In this document: piece by piece, positions 1-10,600 of the stretch
Layout of the letters: every line of letters starts with the position of its first letter
Numbering within the stretch: position 1 is the stretch's first letter
Origin: Caryophanales bacterium UBA4682
Lineage (GTDB): Bacteria; Bacillota_I; Bacilli_A; RFN20; CAG-288
Reading direction: 5' to 3'
Assembly (NCBI GenBank): GCA_002404995.1
Contig: DHKY01000019.1
Coordinates: 1-64,000 of the forward strand
DNA: 64,000 nucleotides
The notes under the pieces: generated by a model
Seen by the model: only the letters and a program-made list of their open reading frames with translations
Told to the model about the DNA's origin: nothing
Databases searched by the model: none
Position numbers and translations under genes: made by a program

Positions 1-30
1 CACTTAACTGGTACTATCCTTTTGACTATT

Positions 31-67
31 AAAAGCCTCTTTTTCGATTCGGAAGAGAGGCTTTTTT
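31..67 (+). terminator. Rho-independent terminator of an upstream gene outside the window
   Basis: A 10-bp stem (AAAAGCCTCT with AGAGGCTTTT) is followed directly by a T run. It ends a transcript that comes from left of the window. Confidence 0.8.
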
Positions 68-118
68 GATGGCGTTTTACAGAGATTATTCCTTGTTCAA
101 AGAAAAAAGCAGCTTTTA

Positions 119-132
119 AGAAAGCGCTTTCT
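119..132. promoter_or_regulatory. cre-like palindromic operator
   Basis: AGAAAGCGCTTTCT is a perfect 14-bp palindrome centred on CG. This is the shape of a LacI/CcpA-family operator. It lies about 70 bp upstream of the -10 box of the first giant lipoprotein and matches six other sites in this window in its AAGCG core. Confidence 0.55.
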
Positions 133-197
133 ACTATTATTTTCCTTTTATTTTGGCGGATACCCTTTCTTTCAGAAATATGAGTACTTAGGCAAAG

Positions 198-206
198 TGC
201 TATAAT
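198..206 (+). promoter_or_regulatory. Extended -10 promoter of the giant lipoprotein pair
   Basis: TGCTATAAT is an extended -10 box. No good -35 is seen. An AAGGAG ribosome binding site follows at 228-233, seven bases before the ATG at 241. Confidence 0.65.
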
Positions 207-240
207 TCCGAAGAAATCTTTCACATCAAGGAGTGAATCA

Positions 241-3200
241 ATGAAAAAACAAACATTAACCCTCTTCGCTGTGCTTTCTCTGCTTTTGGCAGGCTGCCAG
301 AATCACGAAAATTCTGCAAGCAACAAAGGAAATTCCCAAGACGTCTCGTCTGGAATCTCTGAAACGGTAAATCCAACCGAGAAGCCTACCGAGGCCCCAA
401 CGGAAAAGCCGACTACGAAGCCGACAGAAAAACCAACGGAAAAACCGAGTGAATCTACCAAACCCGTCGAATCGGCTAGCTCAGGAAAGACAAGCACTAG
501 TGTCGAGCCTTCTGCTTCCTCTTCTGTCGATGACAAGACAAAGTGGAGTGCCGATGTCCAAGCTCAAAGGAAGCAGTATTTAGGCGGAGAAATCCTTCCT
601 TATGTTTCTCTTGGCAAGAGTGTTACGGCATCCTGGTCCCGCCCAAGTACTTATGCTAAAGAGCGATATCTGGAAATCACCGGCACTGCTGCTTACTCTC
701 AGACTCTAGCCAATGAATTCCAGGCTTCCTTTACTAAAGACGGTTACACAGTTCTTGGCACCAATGAGAAAACAGCCACGAACGATGAAAAACATCTCTC
801 GGTCGTTCTCAAAGAGGACTCCGAATCTGGAGTTGCTGTCATCCAGGCTTCCTATGATGAGCCCTATGACAAGACCAAATTCTTAGCTTGGAACGATGAA
901 ACCAGGGAAGTCTTCAATGATAATCTCCACCAGCATGGTTCTTCGATTCCGCTCATTTATTTAGGCACCTGTAATCCGGATTGCGAATGGAACGACTATA
1001 CCGGCGATCATGGTGCGGTTGTCCTTACTGGCTTTAAGTGGGATGACAAGGTCTTAGCCGATACTAAGGCGACATTAGAAGGCGCTGGCTGGACGACAAG
1101 CGAGTCCACTGCTACTTCCACTGTCGGCACTTATAAGCTTTCGGATAACTGCGTTATCACGATTTCTATCGTGAAAGACGGTTATTTAGCTTCGAACTAT
1201 AAACCAAAAGCCACGATTTCCATTGTTGAAGGCTATAACCCGGGCTCGGCAACGGCTTGGTCAAGCGATGTTCAGACGGAATTGGAGGATTACCTTGGCC
1301 AAGGTCATGTTCCACCCTATGTTTATTTAGGCAGGGATGGTGATCCGACTGTCGATACGAACGATTACAATAAATCCATTGTTTTAAAAGGCGGACAGTG
1401 GCATGACGAAATCATTGATGATGTCAAGACCACCTATACTAAGGATGGATGGAGTGTTGTCACGGATAACAGCCAGGAAACCATTTCCCAGGGAAAAACA
1501 ATTCTTCTTTTATCTAAAACCTTTGATAATGGAAGTGTCATCATCAATGCGGAACTGACAAGTGAATACAAGGGTGTTCCGAATCTTCATTTCTACTATA
1601 AGGAAAAATTCGACCCTACTGCCTGTTCTAGCTGGAATACGGAGGTTTCCGATATTATAAATAATGAGAGGAACCAGGATGCGATTCCTTACGTCTATCT
1701 TGGATTCAAGGATCCCAAGGCAACCTACTACACTTCTAGTGGACTGACTGTCTACGGTGGGGAATGGAATGACCAAGTCATTGATTTAGCCAAAGCTGCC
1801 TTCTTGTCCGAGGGCTCCGGATGGGTCAAAGACAGTGAAGACACAACGGCAAAAGAACCTTCCATCAAGTTTCATAAATGGTTCGACAATGGGGATTATA
1901 GGTTCCTCACGGTTCAGAAATACGGAGATTATGCACGTCTTTTTGCTCATATCAGGAAGACAACTAGGGATAGCAAAGATTGGTCCAATGAAAGCAAGAC
2001 CTTGAGGAATTCTGTCCTTGATAACCATCAGGTCCCTTATTTCTACAGGGCTCCCAACAGTGATATCACAACTACGCAGAGCGGGAACCAGGTTATCTTG
2101 AGCGCGGCAAGCAAAGATCTTATTACTAACGACATTATCGATGCCTACAAGGCGATTTATATCAATGATGGCTGGACGATTGAAACCAAGACAACGTCGA
2201 GCGGATCTTATAGCAGCCTCTATAGCGTAATCGCGAAGAAGACCGAAGAGGACGGCTGTGCTTTGACAGCGGTCCTTAGTACCAAGACAAGCGAAAATGA
2301 ATACGATAGCACTTTTGATGCGGGTACTTTCACGGTGACCATTGATGTCCCTTATGATCCAAGCAAGGGAACGGCCTGGTCTACCGAAGTCAAGAATGCC
2401 AGGAAAGACTCCTTAGGCCGTCATGATGACATTCCTTACTTCTACATGGGCTATCCAGAAGCTACGGTTTCGGAAAAGACCAGCAATACCCTTGTCTTAA
2501 AAGGAGCTGCCTATGATGCCCAGATGCTTACTCAGTTCAAGGCTGCATTTGAGAAGAATTCCGCTTATACGGTTGAAACTGATGCTGCATCCTGTAAGGG
2601 AAGTGCAAGTGCGACTAGGACGAGCGGTGTTTCTGGAACAAGGAACGCAGTTCTTTCCAAAGGAAGCGATGGCAATGCCTATCTGAATCTGAAGTTCACC
2701 GAGAACTACAATGCTAAGAACAGGACTTCCTATTCGGATGATGTCAAAGCCGAAATCAAGAAAATCTTCGGAAACAATGAGCTTCCGGCCCTTTATCTTG
2801 GCACGGTCAATCCGACTGTCAGTGTTCCGAATAAGTCGAGTTATATTGATCTCAATGGTGCGAAGTGGAACGATTCCATTCTCAGCGACAATAAGCCGAT
2901 TCTTGAAAACGCCGGTTTCACTGTCCTTGAAAACAAGGAAGGAAGCAACGGACATTGGACAGGGGTCAGCAATGCTGCTGCATTGCAGGGTTACAAGTAT
3001 TTAGGAAGTGATGCAAAATCCGGAAGGATCCGTTTCCTCCTCACCCGTGACAATGAAGACAAGAGCGTTGCCAAAGCAACGGTCCGTTTCTGGTATGATG
3101 CTCCGTTCACCGATCCGAATGCTTCGGCTAGTGTTAACTGGACCACGGATGCAACCAACAAAAAGAAGATGGAAGATAACCTCGGCGGTACCGTTCTGCC

Positions 3201-3870
3201 TTATTTCTATGCGGGTACAAGCGTAGATGTCAGTACCTCTTCCTATAGCGCGAATCAAGTCAAGATCACAGGTGACTTCTCTGGAAGCGATACGAACTCC
3301 GGAGCTGTCTATTTCAACATTGTTGATACTTTAATTACTAACGGCGGAACTCTGAAATACGTCGATTACTCTTATAGCGAATACGCAGGCAAAGTTACCA
3401 TTCTCTATCCAGCAAAAGACGGCAACGTTATCGAGATTACAAGGAGTAGTTATTCTTCCAGCCTCTACATCACTTGCCAATACAAAGAAGCCTTCAATCC
3501 TGCTAATGCCCAGTCCGATTGGTCGGCTGACGTAAAGAACAAGAGGACAAGCAATTTCGGACATGTTCTGCCGTACTTCTACATCGGCGCAAAAGATCCG
3601 GTTGCTTCTGTCTCGTACTATTACGGATTCACGATTACCGGTGCTGCCTTTGATACAAGAGTCTTTGGATATTGTGAGGAAGCCTTGAAGAAGGATACAA
3701 CTCTCACCTGGAAGATTGTCAATGATAATGAGACGCTTCTCTTCGCTAAAGCAGTCGATGCAGACGGGAACACCTACTACGTGACTCTCCAGGAGAACAG
3801 TAAGAACCAAACTGTGAGGACTCTGAAACAAGTCAAGAAGGCTGCATCCGATAGTGAAAAAGACGCCTAA
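241..3870 (+). CDS. Giant repeat lipoprotein A (unrecognised family)
   Basis: A secreted lipoprotein of 1209 residues with an N-terminal signal ending in lipobox LLAGC (lipidated Cys19). A Thr/Pro/Lys/Glu spacer (residues 45-75) probably lifts the rest off the membrane or through the cell wall. The remainder is about nine copies of a 110-130 residue module. Each opens with W/Y-S-x-D/E-V and a short helix-like stretch, reaches LPYVYLG or IPYFYxG, and carries a later G-x-x-W-x-D segment. I recognise no known family and assign no function. The start is supported by AAGGAG seven bases upstream. The paralogue follows after 20 bases, so the two are probably co-transcribed. The protein is rich in Ser, Thr, Asp and Tyr, typical of an exposed surface protein. 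Confidence 0.85.
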   Translation: MKKQTLTLFAVLSLLLAGCQNHENSASNKGNSQDVSSGISETVNPTEKPTEAPTEKPTTKPTEKPTEKPSESTKPVESASSGKTSTSVEPSASSSVDDKTKWSADVQAQRKQYLGGEILPYVSLGKSVTASWSRPSTYAKERYLEITGTAAYSQTLANEFQASFTKDGYTVLGTNEKTATNDEKHLSVVLKEDSESGVAVIQASYDEPYDKTKFLAWNDETREVFNDNLHQHGSSIPLIYLGTCNPDCEWNDYTGDHGAVVLTGFKWDDKVLADTKATLEGAGWTTSESTATSTVGTYKLSDNCVITISIVKDGYLASNYKPKATISIVEGYNPGSATAWSSDVQTELEDYLGQGHVPPYVYLGRDGDPTVDTNDYNKSIVLKGGQWHDEIIDDVKTTYTKDGWSVVTDNSQETISQGKTILLLSKTFDNGSVIINAELTSEYKGVPNLHFYYKEKFDPTACSSWNTEVSDIINNERNQDAIPYVYLGFKDPKATYYTSSGLTVYGGEWNDQVIDLAKAAFLSEGSGWVKDSEDTTAKEPSIKFHKWFDNGDYRFLTVQKYGDYARLFAHIRKTTRDSKDWSNESKTLRNSVLDNHQVPYFYRAPNSDITTTQSGNQVILSAASKDLITNDIIDAYKAIYINDGWTIETKTTSSGSYSSLYSVIAKKTEEDGCALTAVLSTKTSENEYDSTFDAGTFTVTIDVPYDPSKGTAWSTEVKNARKDSLGRHDDIPYFYMGYPEATVSEKTSNTLVLKGAAYDAQMLTQFKAAFEKNSAYTVETDAASCKGSASATRTSGVSGTRNAVLSKGSDGNAYLNLKFTENYNAKNRTSYSDDVKAEIKKIFGNNELPALYLGTVNPTVSVPNKSSYIDLNGAKWNDSILSDNKPILENAGFTVLENKEGSNGHWTGVSNAAALQGYKYLGSDAKSGRIRFLLTRDNEDKSVAKATVRFWYDAPFTDPNASASVNWTTDATNKKKMEDNLGGTVLPYFYAGTSVDVSTSSYSANQVKITGDFSGSDTNSGAVYFNIVDTLITNGGTLKYVDYSYSEYAGKVTILYPAKDGNVIEITRSSYSSSLYITCQYKEAFNPANAQSDWSADVKNKRTSNFGHVLPYFYIGAKDPVASVSYYYGFTITGAAFDTRVFGYCEEALKKDTTLTWKIVNDNETLLFAKAVDADGNTYYVTLQENSKNQTVRTLKQVKKAASDSEKDA
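373..465 (+). repeat. PTEKP low-complexity coding repeat
   Basis: Tandem P-T-E-K-P-type codon units encode the spacer after the lipobox. It is a coding microrepeat, and copy number could vary by slippage. Confidence 0.75.
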
Positions 3871-3890
3871 CCTTATGGGGTAACAAGACA

Positions 3891-6800
3891 ATGAGAAAAA
3901 ATACAATTACATTAGTTGCGCTTCTTTCCATGCTTCTTGTCGGATGCACGGACAATAGCAATAAGAATTCGACTAAGCCATCTGCAGAACCCTCGGTTTC
4001 TGAAAAAGCCTCGGCATCGGAAAACAAGCCGACCGATAAGCCTACGGAGAAACCGACCGAGAAGCCGACTACTAAACCAACGGAAAAGCCAACGGAATCA
4101 GCAACGGATAAGCCGAGCGAAAATCCGACGACTTCCGTTTCTTCGGATAAGCCAAGCGAGAGTGCTTCCCCCTCTGTTTCTCCTTCGGAGAGTGATGACC
4201 AGAAGTCCAAGTGGCCGACGAAGGTCCAGAGTGTCAGGAAACAGTATCTTGGCGGACAGCTTCTTCCGTATATTAGCTTAGGAAGCGGTGTCAGTGCTCT
4301 GGCGGAGCAATTTGATGTCTCCATCAGCGGCTCTGCTGTCTATGATGAAACGTTGGCAAATAGCTTCAAGGCTGCTTTCACTGCCGATGGTTACACTGTG
4401 GATGATTCCAAGTCGGATCAGATTTCTGCTACGAATGAGACAAAGCACATTAGTGTTGTTTTAAAGGAAGATTCGGAATTGGAAGTTGCAAGTCTTACGG
4501 CTTCTTATGACGAACCCTATGAGCCCTCTAAGCTTACGGCTTATCCTTCCAGTGTCAGGAGCGATTTGAAATCTGCTCTTGGCGGACATGAGAATGATGT
4601 TCCGGTTGTCTACCTTGGCACTGTGAATCCGTATTCTGAGGTAACGACTGCTGGTGTGAAAATCTATGGCCGCAATTGGATCGATGCTAGGGGAACCGAT
4701 GCTAAGACCACTCTTACGAACAATGGATATAAAGTCACTAAGACTTCTTCCTATAGCACGGATTTCACAGCGGAAAAAGCGTTTTCCGATGGTAATAAAC
4801 TGACTATCTCGATTTCCAAGGATTATAAATACGAATATAGCAGTTATGTTCCGACTAGGATGATTTCTTTAGGCGAAAACTTTGACCCGACTGTTGCGAG
4901 CGATTGGACGGATGATATCAAGCAGTATTTCACTGCCAAACTCGATGGCCATACTGTTCCGTTTGTCTACCTTGGTGCCAAAGCTCCTTCTGCAGAATGG
5001 AAGGATGGCAAACTGACCCTTTCAGGTAAAGTCTATGACGATCAGGTTTTCACTCTTGCTAAAACGGCCTTCGGAGCTGGTTCTGGATGGACTATTTCCG
5101 ATGACAATACATCGTCCTCCTATAGTCCGAGTCTGACTGCAACCATAAAGGAATCGGATAAATGCAGGCTGACCGTTAAAATTTCAAAGGATTCCTCTTA
5201 TGCTACGGGCAGCACTGTCTATTATCCGAAGAGGGAAATCACGATTCTTGAGCACTTTGATCCGGAATCCTTCACTGCTTATCCGGACGATATTAAGGCT
5301 GCGTTCGACCGTTCTTTGGATGGACACGAGATTCCGGTCATTTATTTAGGAACGGATACACCTTCTTTCGAAGAGTCCTCTTATAGCGATAAAGTCTCTC
5401 TTACCGGTGGTAATTATGTTGAAGAAATCAAGACTGGTGCCGATACTGTTCTTTCTGCCGCTGAGGGATGGACGAAGACTTCTTATTCCTATTCTTCCGA
5501 TTTGACTTACGAAAAGACCTTTGCTGATAACGACAAGATTACCATCACTGTCGGTGAGAATTATTCTGGCTTAGCAAAGATGGATGTCGAGAGGAAAGCC
5601 GGATGGTATCCAGAAGGCAGGACCGAATATTCTGCTGAAATCAAGCAGCTTTTTAACGAAAAATTCGATAACCATGGAGACAAGATTCCGTTTGTCTACT
5701 TGGGCTGCAACAAATTCAAGACCGAATGGGATGATTCCAAAAAGCAGCTGACCCTTTATGGCAAGACTACAAATGGGAACATCATACTCGATAAGGCTAA
5801 AGAGGCCTTTGCTTCCTGGACAAATACATCTACCGAGAATACGAACGCCACTTATGTGACAAGCAGGACGGATGGATGTATTCTCGCTGCCAAGGTTTGG
5901 AATACTTCGACCCCGCGCAGGGAAATCTCTAGGATGACTCCGACTGCGGATACTGCTTGGACAAGTGAAATCAATACGACTATCAAGAGCCTGACGGCTA
6001 ACCATGAGATTCCTTATTTCTATAGGGGCAATGTTACACCTCGCACCAATAGTTACTCGGATCCGACCGTTGTCGGACTTTCTGGCGATGTCCTTCTTGA
6101 CGACAAGGAATACTATCTCTTTGAAAAGGCCTTCGTTGGCTGGGAAGTCACCAAGGGTTACTCCAGCCGTACTGCTAAGAAAGTCTTTGATGACGGATAT
6201 ACGATTTTCGTTACTTTAGAAGGAAAAACGTATATCTCCTCTTTAGGCGGATATGCCTCCGCACTTTCCTTCCGTACGATTGCTCCTTACAACAAGGATT
6301 CCTATACTGCCTATACCGGAAAAGCAAAGACGGCAATCGACAAGCTCTTCGGTGACAAGGCTTCCTTAGTTCCGGTTATCTACTTAGGCTCCAATGATCC
6401 GACCACAGATTCCTATGGTAATTATGTCACGCTTACCGGTACTGGATGGAATGACAAAGTCATTACGGATAATGAAGCTGTCTTGAAAGCAGCTGGCTTC
6501 ACGACCTTCTATACGGAAGATGTCAGCAAGGACGATACTAAGAAATATTATGGCTATGGAAAATCTATCCAGGCCTACAAGGCCATCGGTGATGATCCAT
6601 CCAACGGATACATCCGCTTAGCTATTGCCTCTTCCTCCAAGGATGAAGTAAAGAAGGATGCGACAGTCCGCTTCTGGTATGATAAGGCTGTTACGATTCC
6701 TACTACCGATGTCAACTGGGCAGAAGACGATGCCAACAGCACCTTAAGGGAAGGACAGCTCTACGATACGCTTCCTTACTTCTATAGGGGCAGCAATGTC

Positions 6801-7421
6801 AAAGTCAAGAAAGCGGATAAGTCCAATGGTATTACCGTGACTGGAACCTTCACTTACGGCGAGTGGAATAACAGCTACTTAAGGAATGCCAGGGAAGTAC
6901 TGAGGACCAAGAAAGGTGCAAAGATAGTCGATAAGGAAATCGACCTCTCCCAGACAAACGGTGCCTATGTCGTATTAGAAGGCAAGAACCCGGATGGCGA
7001 TAAGATTCTTTACACTCTCAGCTGCACTTCAACGAATTTAAAACTCGATGTTCAGCTTGTCGAAGAATACAATCCAACTGGTGCTACTAGCTATAACGCT
7101 GCGGTTACTTCCGCTATCTCTACTGCCTTAGGCGGAAACAATATTCCGTACTTATATCTCGGAACCAATCATCTCACCTATACCACAGACGAAGGCAAGA
7201 TCGTCCTCCAAGGCAAGTATTATGAGGAGCACAAAAACGATTACTTCACTTTGGCAGAAAGCACTCTGAACGGGGATACTGCCCATAACTGGGAAGTCGT
7301 CAGCGATGGTGAGAGCCTTCTCTTCGCTTCTGCAAAGCTTGAAAACGGAAAATCCATCTTCATCAAGCTGACCCTTGAAGGTTATAGTTCGATTCCGACT
7401 CTTACCGTTACCTATCATTAA
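3891..7421 (+). CDS. Giant repeat lipoprotein B, paralogue of A
   Basis: 1176 residues with lipobox LLVGC (Cys19), then a Lys-Pro-Thr-Glu spacer (residues 46-80), then about nine modules with the PYxYLG signature seen in lipoproteins A and C. Module starts include WPTKVQSVRKQYLGG near the front and YNAAVTSAISTALGG near the end. The ATG is 20 bases after the stop of A, with only a weak GGGG ribosome binding site, which suggests coupled expression. A strong terminator follows. Module order and spacing resemble A, so the pair probably arose by whole-gene duplication. The function is unknown. A surface role such as polymer or glycan binding is a guess. Confidence 0.85.
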   Translation: MRKNTITLVALLSMLLVGCTDNSNKNSTKPSAEPSVSEKASASENKPTDKPTEKPTEKPTTKPTEKPTESATDKPSENPTTSVSSDKPSESASPSVSPSESDDQKSKWPTKVQSVRKQYLGGQLLPYISLGSGVSALAEQFDVSISGSAVYDETLANSFKAAFTADGYTVDDSKSDQISATNETKHISVVLKEDSELEVASLTASYDEPYEPSKLTAYPSSVRSDLKSALGGHENDVPVVYLGTVNPYSEVTTAGVKIYGRNWIDARGTDAKTTLTNNGYKVTKTSSYSTDFTAEKAFSDGNKLTISISKDYKYEYSSYVPTRMISLGENFDPTVASDWTDDIKQYFTAKLDGHTVPFVYLGAKAPSAEWKDGKLTLSGKVYDDQVFTLAKTAFGAGSGWTISDDNTSSSYSPSLTATIKESDKCRLTVKISKDSSYATGSTVYYPKREITILEHFDPESFTAYPDDIKAAFDRSLDGHEIPVIYLGTDTPSFEESSYSDKVSLTGGNYVEEIKTGADTVLSAAEGWTKTSYSYSSDLTYEKTFADNDKITITVGENYSGLAKMDVERKAGWYPEGRTEYSAEIKQLFNEKFDNHGDKIPFVYLGCNKFKTEWDDSKKQLTLYGKTTNGNIILDKAKEAFASWTNTSTENTNATYVTSRTDGCILAAKVWNTSTPRREISRMTPTADTAWTSEINTTIKSLTANHEIPYFYRGNVTPRTNSYSDPTVVGLSGDVLLDDKEYYLFEKAFVGWEVTKGYSSRTAKKVFDDGYTIFVTLEGKTYISSLGGYASALSFRTIAPYNKDSYTAYTGKAKTAIDKLFGDKASLVPVIYLGSNDPTTDSYGNYVTLTGTGWNDKVITDNEAVLKAAGFTTFYTEDVSKDDTKKYYGYGKSIQAYKAIGDDPSNGYIRLAIASSSKDEVKKDATVRFWYDKAVTIPTTDVNWAEDDANSTLREGQLYDTLPYFYRGSNVKVKKADKSNGITVTGTFTYGEWNNSYLRNAREVLRTKKGAKIVDKEIDLSQTNGAYVVLEGKNPDGDKILYTLSCTSTNLKLDVQLVEEYNPTGATSYNAAVTSAISTALGGNNIPYLYLGTNHLTYTTDEGKIVLQGKYYEEHKNDYFTLAESTLNGDTAHNWEVVSDGESLLFASAKLENGKSIFIKLTLEGYSSIPTLTVTYH
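4026..4130 (+). repeat. PTEKP low-complexity coding repeat
   Basis: The same spacer repeat as in lipoprotein A. It encodes KPT(D/E)K units just after the lipid-anchored Cys. Confidence 0.7.
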
Positions 7422-7443
7422 AATCTTCTCTGATTTCGAAACC

Positions 7444-7476
7444 AAAGCTGTTCCTTAATAAGGGACAGCTTTTTTT
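7444..7476 (+). terminator. Terminator of the lipoprotein A-B pair
   Basis: Stem AAAGCTGTTCCTT with AGGGACAGCTTT, a short AATA loop and a run of seven T. Confidence 0.85.
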
Positions 7477-7600
7477 GGTTGTTCAAAAGAATAGGAGACC
7501 ATGTGATTGTTGAGCTTGAGATTGATTTTCAAATAGCGTTTATTGCCGCATCTAAAAGGATAGGCATCTTGATTCGTATGAAAAAATAGGTTGGTAAAAG

Positions 7601-7633
7601 AAAACCCTGTCCTTTTAAAGAGGACAGGGTTTT
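7601..7633 (-). terminator. Terminator of lipoprotein C
   Basis: Stem AAAACCCTGTCCT with AGGACAGGGTTTT. On the minus strand it lies just after the stop of the 7651-11235 gene. Confidence 0.8.
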
Positions 7634-7650
7634 GGTTATCGTATTAACGG

Positions 7651-10600
7651 CTAAGCGGATTGCTTTGGAGTGAAGGAGAACTTGCAGACCGGATTGTTTG
7701 TGCTGTTCTTAGTGAGCTGAATGTAGAGGGTACCATCGCTTGCTTCTGCTTTTGCGAGCAGGAGGTCTTTTCCGTTGTCGACACTTGTCCAGGTCAGAGT
7801 AGTATCAGCGGCTAAGGCATCTTCTACGATTGAGAAGACGGAATCATCCCATGTCTTACCTGTCAAAGTAACTGTGTTGGTTCCTTTACTGATGGTGTAA
7901 TTCTTTGTTCCGATGGAGAAGTAAGGAATCACATGGCCACCAAGCTGTTCCTGCCTTGCTGCCTTGACTTCAGCCTGCCAATCGGTTTCCGGGCTCGGAT
8001 TGAAGCACTCGCTGTAGGTGACTTCAATAGTCCTTGTCGACAAGACCGTGACTTTATAGGTCAGACGGTTTCCATCGGCAGCAGTTCCGACCCAGGTTCC
8101 TTTCCTTCCCTGATTATCGTAACTGAGATCAAGATTGACGTTCTTCAAGGTTGGATCGAACGCTTTCAGCTTTTCGATTGCATTCCTTGCATATGGCTGA
8201 ACGTTCGTCACATTGGAGAATTTGCAGCTCCTGTTGATTCCATCGCCGGCAGAAGTAGCTTTCCTTGTAACCGTTCCTAAATCCATGAACGGAAGAACAG
8301 TTCCGCCGAGTTTGCTCTGCCTTAATGCAACGTTTGTGGTGTCTTCGTTCCACTTTGCCGTCGTGGCAGTTCCATCATCAATGGTTTCAGGTGCATCATA
8401 GAAGAAGACTGCGATTGCACTGCTCTTGTTAATATTCGATTCACTACGGGTTAAGATGAAACGGATATAGCCATCTGCAGGAGTTGTTCCAAGTGCCTTA
8501 TAGCCTTGGAGAGCAACTGCACTGCGATAACCGGTGAAGTGACCATAGCTATTGCCTTCCTCGATTTCACTGACCGTGAATCCAGCGGCTTCGAGCAGGG
8601 GTTTGTTATCCTTGAGCCTATTATCATTCCATTTCGAACCGGTAATCTTGATACCAGCGGAATACGAACTCGAATAGGTTCCTTGAGTGATAGTCGGAGT
8701 CTTGGTTCCCAAATAGAGGAGTGGAATCCTATTGTTTCCAAGAGCGGATTTGATCAAGGTCTTCTCATCATCCGAATAGCTCCTCGTCGCGAAGTCAGAG
8801 TAATTGTAGGGCGGAATCGCCTTAATGGTGATGTCGGCAACATAACCGCTAGCTCCGGTTGTGTTATTATTCAAAGTGGCCATGAAGGTGTAACCGTCTT
8901 TTTCTAGAGTCCTTGCTTTTCCAGAGTACACGGTTGTATCCTCGGTCCAACCAGCTGCGGTATACGTTTTCACAAAGAGATTTTCAAGAAGGGTGTTTTT
9001 CTTGATATCACCAGAGATAACAATAGTACCATCTTTCCTCGTTGTCTTTAAGGAGGCATCATCCCCAAGGAAGACAAACGGCAGAGTAGTTACATTGTTC
9101 CTATAGGTGCCAACTGCTGTTTTCACAGCATCGGTATAATCCGTTTCGGTAGTCCAAGGAATGTACGTTACTTCAATCTTCGGCTTATCGGAATAGTTCT
9201 TTCCGAAGGCAGCCGCAAAGTAGCCCTTGTCATCCTTCTTTGTGAAAGTCACGCTTTCTGTTGTTGCTCCTGCTTCTTCAGTCCATCCAGCAGCAGCATA
9301 GGCAGTCTTTGCCTTCGTGATGATTTCGTCGTCCCAGGCATCACCGGTAATAGTCAATTGACTGGAATAAGAGCTCCAGCTGGAAGTCGGGGCAGAGGTG
9401 CCAAGATAGACATACGGAAGAGTTTCTCCATTGAGGTTGTCGCTGATATCGTCCAAGATATTCTGCGGATAGCTTGTTTCCGTATTGTTCTTATTGTAAG
9501 CAGCGGACCTGATGAATTCACAATCGACTTTTCCTGAATATTTATAGAGCTTAAGCTGCCATTTGACATAGTTTGTCTGATCAACTGGGGAATTCATGAT
9601 CAGAATATTGGAATAACTAGAATTGGATTCTGCAGCTGTATCTTCCGTCCAGCCTTTGGCGGTAAGAACGGTCAAGGCATTGCTTCTTGCGACATCGTCC
9701 CAGGTTTGACCTAATAGTTCGACTTTGTTCTGATAGCTAAGCGAACTAACCGAAACGCTCTTGCCTAAGTAGATAAACGGAGGGTAGATGCCGTTGCAGT
9801 AATTGTCGAAAGCATCCTTTACATCCTGGGACCAGTCGGTCTGGCTGGAAGGATCACCGAATCCTGCGGAGCAATGGAATTCGACTAAAGCTGTTCCGGA
9901 ATTGTTATAAAGCTGGATTTCCAATGTGCAGCCATCGGTCTCAGTCTTTGTCCTGATTAAGACACTGGTATGATAACTGGATGCTTCTTTTGCAGTATCT
10001 TCAGTATAACCATAGGTCGTTGAAAGACTAGTGAGGGCAAGAGAGCGGATTCTATCATCCCATGCTCCGCCTTTAACATCGAATTCACCATTTGAAGTGC
10101 TTTGGTAGGAAATAGTCGGTGTATTGGTTCCAAGATAAATCAAGGGGAGGGTATGTCCGTCATAATAATCCTGGACCCTATCCTGGATTTCCTGAGGCCA
10201 GGCAGTGAAGCTAGCGGCATCGAAAGGCTCTTTCCTTGTGATTGTCCTCTTTGGATAATCACCTGTGTTATAGCTATAGCCTTTTTCGATAGTTATTGTC
10301 CTTTCGTACTGATCAGAGAAAGTCTTTGTTCCTGTGACAATACTAGTAGTGCTTGCTGAAGTATCGAAGCCCGCATTGTTCAAGGTAGTCTTGCTATCGA
10401 CAAGGATATTGTCATTCCATTTTCTTCCTTTGATAGTGACGCCGGTTGAAGAACCGCTTGTTGTTTCCTCGTAGGTCGGCGTTGTTGTACCAAGATAAAC
10501 GACTGGTACATCGTTGGCATGGGTTCCGAAAAGCGTCGAGAGTTCTGACTGGATATCAGAAGAATAAGCTGTCCTCTGGCTTGCATCGTAGGGCTCATCG